The notes: generated by a model not told the origin, from the sequence alone. A stretch of 64,000 nt of DNA from Hafnia alvei (GCF_034424155.1 NZ_CP139992.1:372001-436000); one strand, 5' to 3'. Numbered from the stretch's first letter, positions 28,749 through 37,411 are shown. Translations and numbers: made by a program.

Positions 28749-29696
28749 ATGAGCTTTTTCAAAAAATGGCGGCACCAGAGTGGGCTCTGGCGTTCACTAA
28801 ATACAGGCTATGATTCCGTTAAGCTTGGTTGTCGCATTGCTGCAATGCCAACGTTTGAGTACATCAAATATAAAAAGATGTGTAATGAATATTACAGTGC
28901 TCAATTGTTGAATCCTGTGACGAATACTATTTCGCATCCTTTCATCAAAAGACCCGTAAACAAGTACCTCAATCGCAAGTGGTCTGGTAAACAGAAACTA
29001 CGTACTGCGATGAAAACGCTGGATGTCATTGAACATGCTTTTTCACGTAAAGCGCTAGAAATACTCTATTCAGCAGATAACGACGGTATTGTTCTGGCTG
29101 ATATCGAGCTTAAGAGCGGTGATATTGCTCAGCTGAAACTCATGCGCTCCAGATTCACGCGTGAAGGGGATCTTGGCTTATACCTGTTTAATGAGAATCA
29201 AGAAGATGTTTATGGCCTGACGTTTTCTTTTGGGCCGAAAGGTGAGCTTTATCTCTCAGGATTGCAGGGGCCGAACACTGAAAACGGCGCAGAAATTGTT
29301 AAAAGCATGACTAAGCTGATGCATGGTATGCGTCCTAAAAACCTGCTTATTTCGGCGCTATATGCGTTGGCACAGCATTTTCATATTTCAACCATCGCTG
29401 GTGTGGCGAATAAAGCACATATCAAAAGCCAACATTTGAAATCGAGCTACGATAATTTTTGGCTTGAGTGTGGTGGCGAGTTAAATAGGCAAGGATGGTA
29501 CTGCTTACCTAAAAGCGAGCCAGAGCGCGATATTGAAACGGTAAAAAGCCAGCATCGTTCTGCGTTCCGTAAGCGCGAAGCGCTGCGTGAAGGCGTTACC
29601 GATGCCGTTTCCCGTAACTTACAGCGCTATGCAGCTGGCGCTAAGGCTATAACCGCGAATGAAGATGATGCGGTGCTGAGCCAGCAAACATTGTGA
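28749..29696 (+). CDS. VirK/YbjX family protein (DUF535)
   Basis: 315 aa, no signal peptide or membrane helix. It shows the DUF535 pattern: HPFIKRPVNKYLNRKW, then YGLTFSF...LYLSGLQGP, and LYALAQHF...IAGVANKAHI. Relatives are Shigella/Salmonella VirK and E. coli YbjX, linked to envelope and virulence traits and often PhoP-regulated. No convincing PhoP box was seen upstream. Last gene before the island; its own terminator follows. Confidence 0.88.
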   Translation: MSFFKKWRHQSGLWRSLNTGYDSVKLGCRIAAMPTFEYIKYKKMCNEYYSAQLLNPVTNTISHPFIKRPVNKYLNRKWSGKQKLRTAMKTLDVIEHAFSRKALEILYSADNDGIVLADIELKSGDIAQLKLMRSRFTREGDLGLYLFNENQEDVYGLTFSFGPKGELYLSGLQGPNTENGAEIVKSMTKLMHGMRPKNLLISALYALAQHFHISTIAGVANKAHIKSQHLKSSYDNFWLECGGELNRQGWYCLPKSEPERDIETVKSQHRSAFRKREALREGVTDAVSRNLQRYAAGAKAITANEDDAVLSQQTL

Positions 29697-29718
29697 GAAA
29701 TAACGCGATTTAGTTTAG

Positions 29719-29750
29719 ATAAAAAAACCCGCCATTGGCGGGTTTTTTTA
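29719..29750 (+). terminator. Terminator after the VirK-like gene
   Basis: Core AAACCCGCC-ATT-GGCGGGTTT (29725-29745) with flanking A- and T-runs; the same core as at 16697. Confidence 0.92.
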
Positions 29751-29763
29751 TATTCTAGAGATA

Positions 29764-29772
29764 CCCGGACTC
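29764..29772. other. Outer fragment of left att copy
   Basis: CCCGGACTC matches the acceptor end of tRNA-Phe at 37417-37425. It is separated from the rest of the tRNA duplicate (29843-29871) by a 70-bp palindrome-rich insert. Confidence 0.55.
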
Positions 29773-29842
29773 AGACTAACGCCGAAGGCGTTTGAACAAC
29801 GGCTTTGCCGTTGGCCCGTAGGGTGAGCCGCTGGCGGCGAAT
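29773..29842. repeat. 70-bp palindrome-rich element inserted in the att copy
   Basis: It holds three short hairpins in a row: ACGCCGAAGGCGT, AACGGCTTTGCCGTT and CCGCTGGCGG. It splits the left tRNA-Phe duplicate. The composition resembles small REP/PU-like elements; exact family not recognised. Confidence 0.55.
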
Positions 29843-29871
29843 AATCGAACCAAGAACACGGGGATTTTCAA
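29843..29871. other. Left attachment site (attL-like) of tRNA-Phe island
   Basis: 29 bp identical at 28 positions to 37428-37456, which covers the T-arm to anticodon loop of tRNA-Phe. Together the two direct repeats bound a 7.6-kb island placed at the 3' end of the tRNA gene, as tyrosine integrases do. Confidence 0.8.
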
Positions 29872-29895
29872 AACTAGTGCTTAAATTGGTCACGA

Positions 29896-31002
29896 TTAAA
29901 ACAATTCATGATGAATTTTTCGCGCTTTCTCGCGCCCTTCAGTAAGTTGCTCAGGTGTCGAGATAAAAACTGACAGTGTATGTTTCCATTGCCCTATGCC
30001 CTCGAGATCGAAGTCAACCGAGATCTCAAGCTTTTGATCTACCAATTCAAATGACGGTATTTCCACATTATTAACTCGATTGACGACCAAAAAGGGTGTA
30101 GTTGGGGTTTGCTGGTTTTTATTCACTCGAGGGATTGAAGATAAGCGAATCATCTCCATCATAGCCAAAGTTTTGAACCATGGAGAACCTCTATAGCGCC
30201 AGTAAAGGTCAGACATATCACTACCGAGGCTAAGGTCAGTAAACCAAGTTCCCTGCGCCATGCTGAGAACATTTTCAAATATTTGGGTGAAAGCTTCAAT
30301 TCCGGAAATTCGTTTCAATGTGTTGTGGCACATGGTTGATATTTCCGCACGGGCATCCTGTCGCATAACTTGCTTTTGAAGTGCTAACTGAATTTCATAG
30401 GAGTTATTGACTCGTTCAATCACAGGAGGTTCGTTGAGCAACCCACCAAAACCAAGCTCGTTGCACAGCACATAACGCCTTTCCGGAGACCATTTGCTAA
30501 AGTTCTGTTGTAAAGCCCAAAGATCTCGTACGGAACCGCTTACAAAATGAGAAAGTCGAATTCGTAACCCTTCAGGAGCAGAACGAATTATGTAGCCCAA
30601 TGCAATTATGTCTGGACCAATGGCGACAATTTCGTTTTCACCACTATCTTCTAAGGTACCAATTCGCTGAGAGCTTTCATGCTCAGACTTGATTCGATGT
30701 AGTTTTTCTACAGTAAAGCGCTTTTCATCCCGGTCAATCAGGACACTGCACGACACACAGAGCCATATTCCATTGTTGATATGAGAGCGTTCTTCAGACG
30801 ACATATTTGGATCGTAACGACGAGCCCCAGGCCCGGGGGCTGCAGCACAAATATGAGCAGCGACACCTATCATTGCGACGGCATCTTCTCGTTCATCACT
30901 TGGCCCGACCGTTGAGCATTTACATAACGAACAGAGGTAACTGGCACGTAGAGCCAAATCATTTCTTGTTCGTTTATTAAAATCATCCCGATTTCTTTTC
31001 AT
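29896..31002 (-). CDS. HNH-endonuclease-like protein
   Basis: 368 aa. The first 110 residues form an HNH/zinc-finger-like module: YLCSLCKC, then AAHICAAAPGPGARRYDPN, then NNGIWLCVSCSVLID. That is paired CxxC elements around an AHI histidine and NxI...LC. This module is found at the start of many defence-linked proteins. The remaining 250 residues are not recognised. It lies 57 bp downstream of the DUF262 gene on the same strand, so it is likely co-expressed with it. A broken copy of its first 58 codons exists at 34216-34390. Role in nucleic-acid cleavage is inferred from the motif. Confidence 0.7.
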   Translation of the reverse strand: MKRNRDDFNKRTRNDLALRASYLCSLCKCSTVGPSDEREDAVAMIGVAAHICAAAPGPGARRYDPNMSSEERSHINNGIWLCVSCSVLIDRDEKRFTVEKLHRIKSEHESSQRIGTLEDSGENEIVAIGPDIIALGYIIRSAPEGLRIRLSHFVSGSVRDLWALQQNFSKWSPERRYVLCNELGFGGLLNEPPVIERVNNSYEIQLALQKQVMRQDARAEISTMCHNTLKRISGIEAFTQIFENVLSMAQGTWFTDLSLGSDMSDLYWRYRGSPWFKTLAMMEMIRLSSIPRVNKNQQTPTTPFLVVNRVNNVEIPSFELVDQKLEISVDFDLEGIGQWKHTLSVFISTPEQLTEGREKARKIHHELF

Positions 31003-31059
31003 TAAGTATCACTGCCGATTAGGAAATTTCTAGCTTTATCACTTTGAGTGTAATTGAAA

Positions 31060-32904
31060 TTAACGAGGCCAAACAATCACAGCTATCTCCAAGAGTTTTC
31101 CTTGCCGTTGCATGATCTCGTTGTCATCCCAAACCTCAATGTCCAGCAATTCGCGGTTAAGCGCCAGTGACGATTGCTTGGTGATTTCAGGCCTCTTTAC
31201 ATCCCAACCGCTATTCTGTAGTGATGAATTGAGAGGATGGGTGAGCAGCGTTAGATTACCGATCGTATTGACCAGAAGAGCCCGTTTTTCTACCTCGGGA
31301 TTTTCTTCATCGACGAGCAAGCGATCTATTGCTGGTTTGGCGAAAGATCCATCGGCTAGTGGCCAATTTTTCTCCCAGGCTACAGGCATGATGTGTTCGA
31401 CAGTGAGCACGGACTTGATGTGAATGTCCTCGTTCTTGGTGGTGCGCTTCGCTTGCTCAATGCTTTTTAGAATATATTGAACACGGCTAGATGTTAGATC
31501 GTTGTACAGTGGTCGATTGAGCCAAGCTTGTTTGAAACTAATATCGTCAGGCCAGACAACCGCATCACCGGTGCCATGAAGTAGTGCAACGCGCAATGCC
31601 TCAACAACATCACCTTTTCCACGAAGGATTTCTACAAGTTGCAAGAAAAGGCGGTTGTAGTTTTTCGTGGTTAAGCAGCAAACCGCACGTCTGATGAGAA
31701 AGGACTCAAGGATGGTTAGAGCTTGAGTAAGAGCATCTCCTTCCAACTCCGCTTCGCCGCAAAGGAACAATATCAGTGGAGATATTGTTTTGACATCAAA
31801 GGCATTAAGCATGCCTGCAAACGCACTGAGTTCGCTTGGCTCATCGGGTGTCAGTAGTTTTTTAAACACGCTGGCAAACTTTGCCAAGTCTTTGAGTTCA
31901 TCAACGATACGGGGATAAGGTGCTTCCGTTTCAATCCAGATCTTGTAGTCGTGATATAGCCGTGCGACGTTGACGTCGGTTGCCTGCTTCATCGCTAGAA
32001 AATGTTGAAAAAAGATGTCGGCTCGTGGACGCTTCAGACGTCCCTGTTTTTCATCTCGTTTCCAAAAATGTTGATCAAATGGTAACCAGTATTCGTTGTA
32101 AAGCTCATCGGGTGTTTTGTCATCCTCTCCACGTTTTTCTCGATAGGCTCTCTGGAAGGCAAAGTTGCGCAGTAGATCGGTAGGAAGCAATGGTTCATTG
32201 AAACCATTTAAGGTTTCAAAGATCACCTGTGGGTCGTCCCCACCTTCCAGTTCAATTGAGACCAAAGCTAGATCATGTTTGAGAGTATGGAAAAGCGTCT
32301 CAATGCGATCGTCATGCGTGCTGTCGGCAGAATCAGTAGCTACAAAATCGGCGATTTGCTGATGAAAGTATTTATAGGCAACAATCATAAACGGCTCTAC
32401 ACCAGTCCGTTGGCGGCCGAGCGATGTTTGCTCCAATTCAGTAACGGTATTGAGTGAGCCAGAATCAACCAGCGTCTTCATCTGAAAGCGATCTACCTGG
32501 GTCGGCCAGACCTTGTAACGTTCGACGGTCTTATCATCCATGATCCCAACATTCACGATGTACTTGTTGAGTTCATCAGCAAACTCAGAACTGTGCGATT
32601 TAGCAACATCACGGAATGCAGTTAGAAGAATTTGAAAAGTTGTAAGGCGCTGCTGCCCGTCTATCACATCATACGCTTGTACTTGCCGACCATAGGTTGG
32701 CAGGTTCGCAATCACGATTGCGCCCAGAAAGTGGGGTGACGTTGTCTTCCGATCCATACGTTGCTTTGTTTTCGCATGTAAGTCGGACCAGAGTCGTGAT
32801 AGTTGCTTCTCTTCACGCCAAACATACTGGCGTTGAAACATGGGGATGACATAACGTTTGGTGCCATCGAAAAGCTCGATGACGGAGCGCGAAAAGGGCT
32901 TCAA
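31060..32904 (-). CDS. DUF262/DUF1524 (GmrSD-type) protein
   Basis: 614 aa. The N-terminal DUF262 (ParB-like NTPase fold) has YVIPMFQRQYVW and the hallmark IDGQQRLTT (about 84-92). The C-terminal DUF1524 His-Me nuclease has VEHIMP and NTIGNLTLLTHPLNSSLQN. This is the architecture of the type IV restriction enzyme GmrSD, which cuts glucosylated phage DNA. Start uncertain: the annotated start is TTG 32904 with a poor RBS, while the frame stays open for 12 more codons (LARHINNKKTTT) back to a TGA. A nearby ATG is in another frame, so the true 5' end may be damaged. Confidence 0.8.
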   Translation of the reverse strand: MKPFSRSVIELFDGTKRYVIPMFQRQYVWREEKQLSRLWSDLHAKTKQRMDRKTTSPHFLGAIVIANLPTYGRQVQAYDVIDGQQRLTTFQILLTAFRDVAKSHSSEFADELNKYIVNVGIMDDKTVERYKVWPTQVDRFQMKTLVDSGSLNTVTELEQTSLGRQRTGVEPFMIVAYKYFHQQIADFVATDSADSTHDDRIETLFHTLKHDLALVSIELEGGDDPQVIFETLNGFNEPLLPTDLLRNFAFQRAYREKRGEDDKTPDELYNEYWLPFDQHFWKRDEKQGRLKRPRADIFFQHFLAMKQATDVNVARLYHDYKIWIETEAPYPRIVDELKDLAKFASVFKKLLTPDEPSELSAFAGMLNAFDVKTISPLILFLCGEAELEGDALTQALTILESFLIRRAVCCLTTKNYNRLFLQLVEILRGKGDVVEALRVALLHGTGDAVVWPDDISFKQAWLNRPLYNDLTSSRVQYILKSIEQAKRTTKNEDIHIKSVLTVEHIMPVAWEKNWPLADGSFAKPAIDRLLVDEENPEVEKRALLVNTIGNLTLLTHPLNSSLQNSGWDVKRPEITKQSSLALNRELLDIEVWDDNEIMQRQGKLLEIAVIVWPR

Positions 32905-33109
32905 GGTAGTCGTCTTCTTGTTGTTGATGTGGCGAGCGAGTCATGTTTATAACCCAAGAAAGGTCATACATACTTGAATTACAAGAATGTAATGCTAACA
33001 AGCGAGGCTCATAAAGAAAGGCTCAGTTCGTAGAAATCAGTGCTAGATCAACAAACCAGTGAGTAAATAGTAAGCCTTGCTTTGAAGTGGTATATCAAAT
33101 TTGACCTTG
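32905..33109. other. Intergenic region upstream of the DUF262 gene
   Basis: It should hold the DUF262 promoter. Only the out-of-frame ATG near 32944 and the 12 open codons before the TTG are notable. Confidence 0.4.
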
Positions 33110-33325
33110 TGACCTGCTCCCCGTTGATTAATACACCGCGATGTCAGTAGCGTATTCATCAGTAACGTGAGGGCAACTCAATGAGGAAACGATTTTCCGT
33201 CGAACAGAACATCAGTACTCTTCGGCGAGGCAGAAGTCGGGGTTTCTGCCCGGGTACTTTGCCGCAAGAACACCATTTCCTAGCTACGTTTTACACATGG
33301 TGTAAGTAGTATGGCAGTAAGGAAT
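33110..33325 (+). mobile_element. Degenerate IS3-family remnant (left end and orfA start)
   Basis: It begins with TGACCTGCTCCCCGTTG, resembling IS3/IS407-group left ends. It then encodes MRKRFSVEQNISTLR, the usual start of an IS3 orfA, and in shifted frames EAEVGVSARVLCRKNTIS and ATFYTWCK, a typical orfA helix-turn-helix. At least two frameshifts and a TAG break it. No right end or orfB is attached. Confidence 0.75.
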
Positions 33326-33446
33326 TGAACGAAGTTATGCTTGTCTTAGATTATCTTACATTTTAACATTATCAATTGGTTGTATAAGAGTGTTTATAGT
33401 TTTACCTTGTTGACTTTGCTGTAACGAAAATGAAGTGGGCGGTATA

Positions 33447-34214
33447 ATGAAAACCTTAAGTGGGAAAGAATTTAGACAATTATTTAATCGTTGTGATACA
33501 GGATTCTATCTGAGTGAGTTTGAATACTTAAAGGCCGTTGATCCTTTGTTTCCTGTATGCGTAGGGAAAGAATTAAAACCGGGTTATAAGCGAAAGATTG
33601 ATGTATGGTGCGAAGAGGATGCAGCACTATATGCAGAATTCATAGCTAAAAAAGAAAGGCTGAAAAGGGACCGATTAATCCTAAAAGTAAACCAGGTGTG
33701 GTCGCGGATATATCCAGCTTATATTTATGCCATAGAAGAAAGAATAAATGTCAGGGCGAAAGGTAGCGAGTCGTTTAAGAAAGAAACTGCTCATGAAAAG
33801 CAATGTAAACTTTCCATAAAGCTTGAAGTTTTGAAAGAACTAGAATGTGAAGTAGCTATGATTAAAAGTGAATTTGAAATTGCAAAAGACGTTATGCACT
33901 ATTTTTATATGATTTCTGATGTTGAAGACTATATAAGTGAGTGTGGCTACTTTATTTTTTCTGCTGCTGAGGTTGTTAAGGGGATGATTCAATGTATTGG
34001 TTACATCGACAAAGATAGTAACGCAAGGTGTGAAGAATTTTATTCAGGAAGCTATGAATGCCTAGATGATGATCAGGAAACTTTGGATTTTTTAAATGAA
34101 TCCTGTGCAGAGGGCATAAAGGCTGATAACAGTCTCATTAGGGAGAATGAAACATTGGCCTTATCCCTGAAGGAATCGCATCAACTTCTCGTGTCAAGAA
34201 AGGATAACAAGTGA
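33447..34214 (+). CDS. Unrecognised island protein, 255 aa
   Basis: ATG 33447 with GGGCGG 9 bp upstream; a GTG at 33435 would add four residues. The gene is AT-richer than the chromosomal genes and rich in Lys/Glu, with a long helical centre (about 70-160; EKQCKLSIKLEVLKELECEVAMIKSEF) that may be coiled coil, and ten Cys residues. No signal peptide or membrane segment. No family recognised. It is the only plus-strand gene in the island, set between an IS3 remnant and a broken HNH gene copy. A defence or immunity role is possible by context only. Confidence 0.6.
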   Translation: MKTLSGKEFRQLFNRCDTGFYLSEFEYLKAVDPLFPVCVGKELKPGYKRKIDVWCEEDAALYAEFIAKKERLKRDRLILKVNQVWSRIYPAYIYAIEERINVRAKGSESFKKETAHEKQCKLSIKLEVLKELECEVAMIKSEFEIAKDVMHYFYMISDVEDYISECGYFIFSAAEVVKGMIQCIGYIDKDSNARCEEFYSGSYECLDDDQETLDFLNESCAEGIKADNSLIRENETLALSLKESHQLLVSRKDNK

Positions 34215-34215
34215 A

Positions 34216-34390
34216 CCAGTGTCGGGAGCCGCAGCACTAATATGGGCTGCAACACCAATCATCGTGACGGCACTTTCTCCTTCATCACTTGGCCCAACAG
34301 TTGAGCATTTACACCGAGAGCAAAGATAGCTGGCATGTAGAGCCAAATCATTTTTCGTTCGTTTATTAAATCATCCCGGTTTCTTGTCAT
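34216..34390 (-). pseudogene. Truncated second copy of the HNH gene start
   Basis: About 175 bp closely matching the first 58 codons of the 29896-31002 gene plus about 20 bp of its leader. It carries a 1-bp deletion near the start (TTTATTAAATC versus TTTATTAAAATC) and stops abruptly at the end of the unrecognised gene. So it is a frameshifted 5' fragment of a paralogue, not expressed as protein. Confidence 0.85.
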
Positions 34391-34513
34391 TAAATATCAT
34401 TATCCGATTCGTAGTTCGTTGATTTTTATCTCAACAGAAATAAATTGGTTGTTTCGACAGTACTGAATTACTAAATGTAATTTAGTTGGTGATGACTGGC
34501 AAACATAAAGTGA

Positions 34514-35449
34514 TTAAGATGGCACCGATTCAACCGTGTCTAACTGTGCAGCATATTCCTGAAATATTCTGTCATATCTTTCTTCATCTTTAACCCTGCT
34601 TCTCTTATGTATAAAATCAGGAACAGGATTGCCTGATGCTCTGTAGCTAAATATCTGGTCTTGGATGGATCGTGTTGTCTTTAAGATCTTTTTTTGATCA
34701 AACTTAAGCGTTTCTGCAGCTTCACGAAGAGTATTTTCTATAACAAGTCGTAGCTCATCAGCACGAGCAACAGATTTTTTGTTCTCACTAACGTATCGAT
34801 AATAGAACTGGTAAGTCGGGAGCACAATCGCTACAAATGCTATAAATTCTAAAAATGTTGGATTTGCAAAGATGAGTGTTATCGCAAACATGAGTATGTT
34901 CACTGTTAAAACAATACTTAAAAGCATTGATGTTTTTCTTTTTAGGTTTGCATCCCAACTCATATTTTTACTTTGGCATAGAAGCACCATTAGCAATGAT
35001 GGGACTTTAAGCGGGGAATTTAGATACCAATCACGAATATTCTTATTACCTTCAGAGTCTAAGTACCTCTGAGCATACTCCATACATTCTGATATAGGTG
35101 TTTTTTTACCAGCAAGTATATCATTCCACTCCATGTCAAATAGACGAGTGTCGTATTCTTCTTGAATGCGAGCTGCTTTTTTCTTACAGTTACTGATATG
35201 TTCCAGTATAAAGTGGTTGATTATAAAGAATGCCAATCCGTAGATCGTAAGAAGTGTTTTTACCCAAGGTGCCGTATAACCCGGATAAAAACTCATTACA
35301 AAGAAAATGAATGATAGAACTGATGGCATAACTACTCCTGCGCAAAAACTTTTCATCAGAATAGCTTTTACATCAGAATAGATCTGACGCTGACCAGCCA
35401 GAAGTTTGAGCATATGAGGTTCATTTTGTTTTTCATAGAAACCGTTCAT
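34514..35449 (-). CDS. S-4TM family CBASS effector (predicted pore former)
   Basis: 311 aa. The N-terminal segment NEPHMLKLLAGQRQIYSDVKA is typical of S-4TM proteins. Four hydrophobic helices lie at about 36-55, 62-82, 172-194 and 198-216, with a cytosolic region between the pairs and a charged helical C-terminus. S-4TM proteins are membrane effectors gated by CD-NTase-made nucleotides in CBASS. The start overlaps the stop of the CD-NTase gene (TAATG), showing co-translation. It would permeabilise the inner membrane on phage infection; the ligand is unknown. Confidence 0.85.
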   Translation of the reverse strand: MNGFYEKQNEPHMLKLLAGQRQIYSDVKAILMKSFCAGVVMPSVLSFIFFVMSFYPGYTAPWVKTLLTIYGLAFFIINHFILEHISNCKKKAARIQEEYDTRLFDMEWNDILAGKKTPISECMEYAQRYLDSEGNKNIRDWYLNSPLKVPSLLMVLLCQSKNMSWDANLKRKTSMLLSIVLTVNILMFAITLIFANPTFLEFIAFVAIVLPTYQFYYRYVSENKKSVARADELRLVIENTLREAAETLKFDQKKILKTTRSIQDQIFSYRASGNPVPDFIHKRSRVKDEERYDRIFQEYAAQLDTVESVPS

Positions 35450-36453
35450 TATGCGTCACCTACAGGAAAATCTTTACCTAATACTTTCTGCCATATTTTC
35501 CCTGATTTTTCAGGGTCATCAAATTCAATTGATAGAGCCTCTTTTGCATTGTTGGCATCTTCAAGTGCCATTTCGCGCACCTTTTCCTGCTCCTCTGAAC
35601 TTAAATTATTTATATCACCTTGGAAGTTTTTTTGATCTCCAACATAGCCAACTATCGCAGAAGCTAATGCTTGTAAAGCATCTGAAAATTCGACATCGAG
35701 ATATTCTGACATTGAATCTTTCGCAAGTGCGTCATAGTGGTTGAGCATAATCGTTTCGAGTAAATACGAACCGATTGCCGGTACACCTCGTTTACGTTTC
35801 CAGTACTTAACTAATCGGATAACATTCAATACCTTACCACTATGTTTTTGGTTCACTGCGGTCGCACGGTCTTTATCAATACGTGGGTCGGTCTGTTTCC
35901 AGTTACCGTTGCCGTCTGGAATCAGGTAAAACGAGTTTCCATAGCTGTCGGATTTAGTGATGAAGGCAGGGACAATATCAAAATTCCATGTATAGGATTT
36001 CAGATTGAGAGTCGCTGCCTCTCCTTGACGCTTGCTATCAGCGGCTGCGTATTGAGGGACAGATTTCAGACATGAAACAAATTTGTTGACGATTCTTCGC
36101 GAATTTACCCACTCATTGGTATCGTTCAGATAGTTTTGGAAACGGGAATTAGCACCTGGGGATATAAAGAACGTGTTGCCGATTTGAGTGTAAGTACTGC
36201 CTTCAGCATGCATGACAATCATCATATCGATATCATCAAGTTCGCGAATTTTTGTTCTTCTGGAGAATGAACCAAACCACATTTTAGGCGTACTGCTTAA
36301 AAGTGGGAACTTATCATCTTTATCTGGAAAGCTGGTCAACTGCTCATCGACCAGCCAGTCACGGCTTCTTCTTCCACTACGTGTTTCATCTGCGTCCAGA
36401 TTGACAAAGTTGTTCATGAGACTGTTGAAAGCAGTACTGACTTGATAAGGCAT
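35449..36453 (-). CDS. CBASS CD-NTase (SMODS-domain nucleotidyltransferase)
   Basis: 334 aa. Polymerase-beta-like active site: G61-S62 in WFGSFSRRTKI, then D74-I-D76 in ELDDIDMMIV, and the third acid D159 in WNFDIVPAF. All three metal-binding acids are kept, so it should be active in making a cyclic oligonucleotide. The C-terminal helical domain (VIRLVKYWKRKRG, SYLLETIML) is typical of the cGAS/DncV-like class. First gene of a two-gene operon with the S-4TM effector. No Cap2/Cap3 or HORMA/TRIP13 genes follow, so it fits minimal type I CBASS. Clade and product cannot be set by eye. Confidence 0.88.
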   Translation of the reverse strand: MPYQVSTAFNSLMNNFVNLDADETRSGRRSRDWLVDEQLTSFPDKDDKFPLLSSTPKMWFGSFSRRTKIRELDDIDMMIVMHAEGSTYTQIGNTFFISPGANSRFQNYLNDTNEWVNSRRIVNKFVSCLKSVPQYAAADSKRQGEAATLNLKSYTWNFDIVPAFITKSDSYGNSFYLIPDGNGNWKQTDPRIDKDRATAVNQKHSGKVLNVIRLVKYWKRKRGVPAIGSYLLETIMLNHYDALAKDSMSEYLDVEFSDALQALASAIVGYVGDQKNFQGDINNLSSEEQEKVREMALEDANNAKEALSIEFDDPEKSGKIWQKVLGKDFPVGDA

Positions 36454-36772
36454 CTTTTTTTCCTTGTGCTGGTACTACGCAAAGTAAAAGTGACCCGTCT
36501 GAAGGGAATGCATATGGGAAATTACTTTTACTACATATGGTGCTTTTTTTTATTTTATACACACTATGTTGTGATTTTCATTAGGCAAGTTTTCATTTCT
36601 ATTGATGTAGAACAAAGTAAAAGTGTGAATGCAGGAAGGATGCGGTATTACCGCGATTGTAAAATTTACATTTTAAATAAGGTACTAAAAATTATACTCA
36701 CCGAGCTATGAGTATAGATTTAAGTCTACCTTAAATGTCATTAGCTGAATCTCCACGGGTAATCTAGATACT
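36454..36772. other. CBASS upstream region
   Basis: AT-rich, with the promoter of the CBASS operon expected in the first 100 bp. Reading frames here lack RBS and similarity. Confidence 0.4.
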
Positions 36773-36922
36773 TCAGGGCCGTTGATAATATTGATTTTCA
36801 TATTCCGTCGGTGGTATCTGATCGCTCGAGCCATACCGACGCTTACTGTTATAAAACATTGCGATGTAATCAAAAATATCGCTGCGGGCTTCTTTCCATG
36901 TTGCTAAAACCGTGGCGATTCA
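36773..36922 (-). mobile_element. IS3-family transposase (orfB) 3' remnant
   Basis: The minus strand encodes ...ATWKEARSDIFDYIAMFYNSKRRYGSS followed by QIPPTEYENQYYQRP and a stop, the C-terminal end of an IS3-family OrfB integrase domain. It is cut at its 5' side by a TGA. No orfA or ends are attached, so it is a dead fragment near the tRNA end of the island. Confidence 0.85.
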
Positions 36923-37376
36923 GTCCTCTGAATGACTGAGAATTCAAGCGACAATGCAATGTAGTGGCACTCTTATTATTACTTACTGAAGATGGGAGTA
37001 AGTTGGTTTGTACGAGCGCTCATAACTGATTTAATTGAAAACCATGAACAAGGTCAGGGAATCTTTTCAGGTATTATAAGAATTTGAGCAAGCTCGCTGG
37101 CATGGTGGTTTATTTGAAGAATCAGAAGGGAGTTGATAATGATTTTTCCTTCTCTAGACCGGACAACGACCTGATGCAGTTTTGCTGTGATGAATTCACC
37201 AGCTAGGTTTACAAGATGGGAATAATGTTAACTGTAGTTTGAAGACAAGTCGATACTGTAACCGTGACCGGAGGAATAGTGTGTTGCTAAGGGGAAATGT
37301 AAAACCGAATGTCGCTAACAAGGAACTGGCATGCTGAAGCGTAGATGGCCAGAAATCTGCCAGAGCGCCAGAAAGC
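36923..37376. other. Island end next to tRNA-Phe, no intact gene
   Basis: About 450 bp where an integrase gene would be expected. Only short, broken reading frames without similarity were seen. Confidence 0.5.
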
Positions 37377-37403
37377 AAAAAACCAGCCCGTAGGCTGGTT
37401 TCT
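37377..37403 (-). terminator. Terminator of tRNA-Phe
   Basis: On the minus strand AACCAGCC-TACG-GGCTGGTT followed by TTTTTT, 9 bp beyond the tRNA 3' end. Confidence 0.9.
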
Positions 37404-37411
37404 TTGAATAG

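Noticed and set aside
36442..36711. 89-aa frame upstream of the CD-NTase gene
   Set aside because: Overlaps the CBASS promoter, no RBS, no recognisable content.
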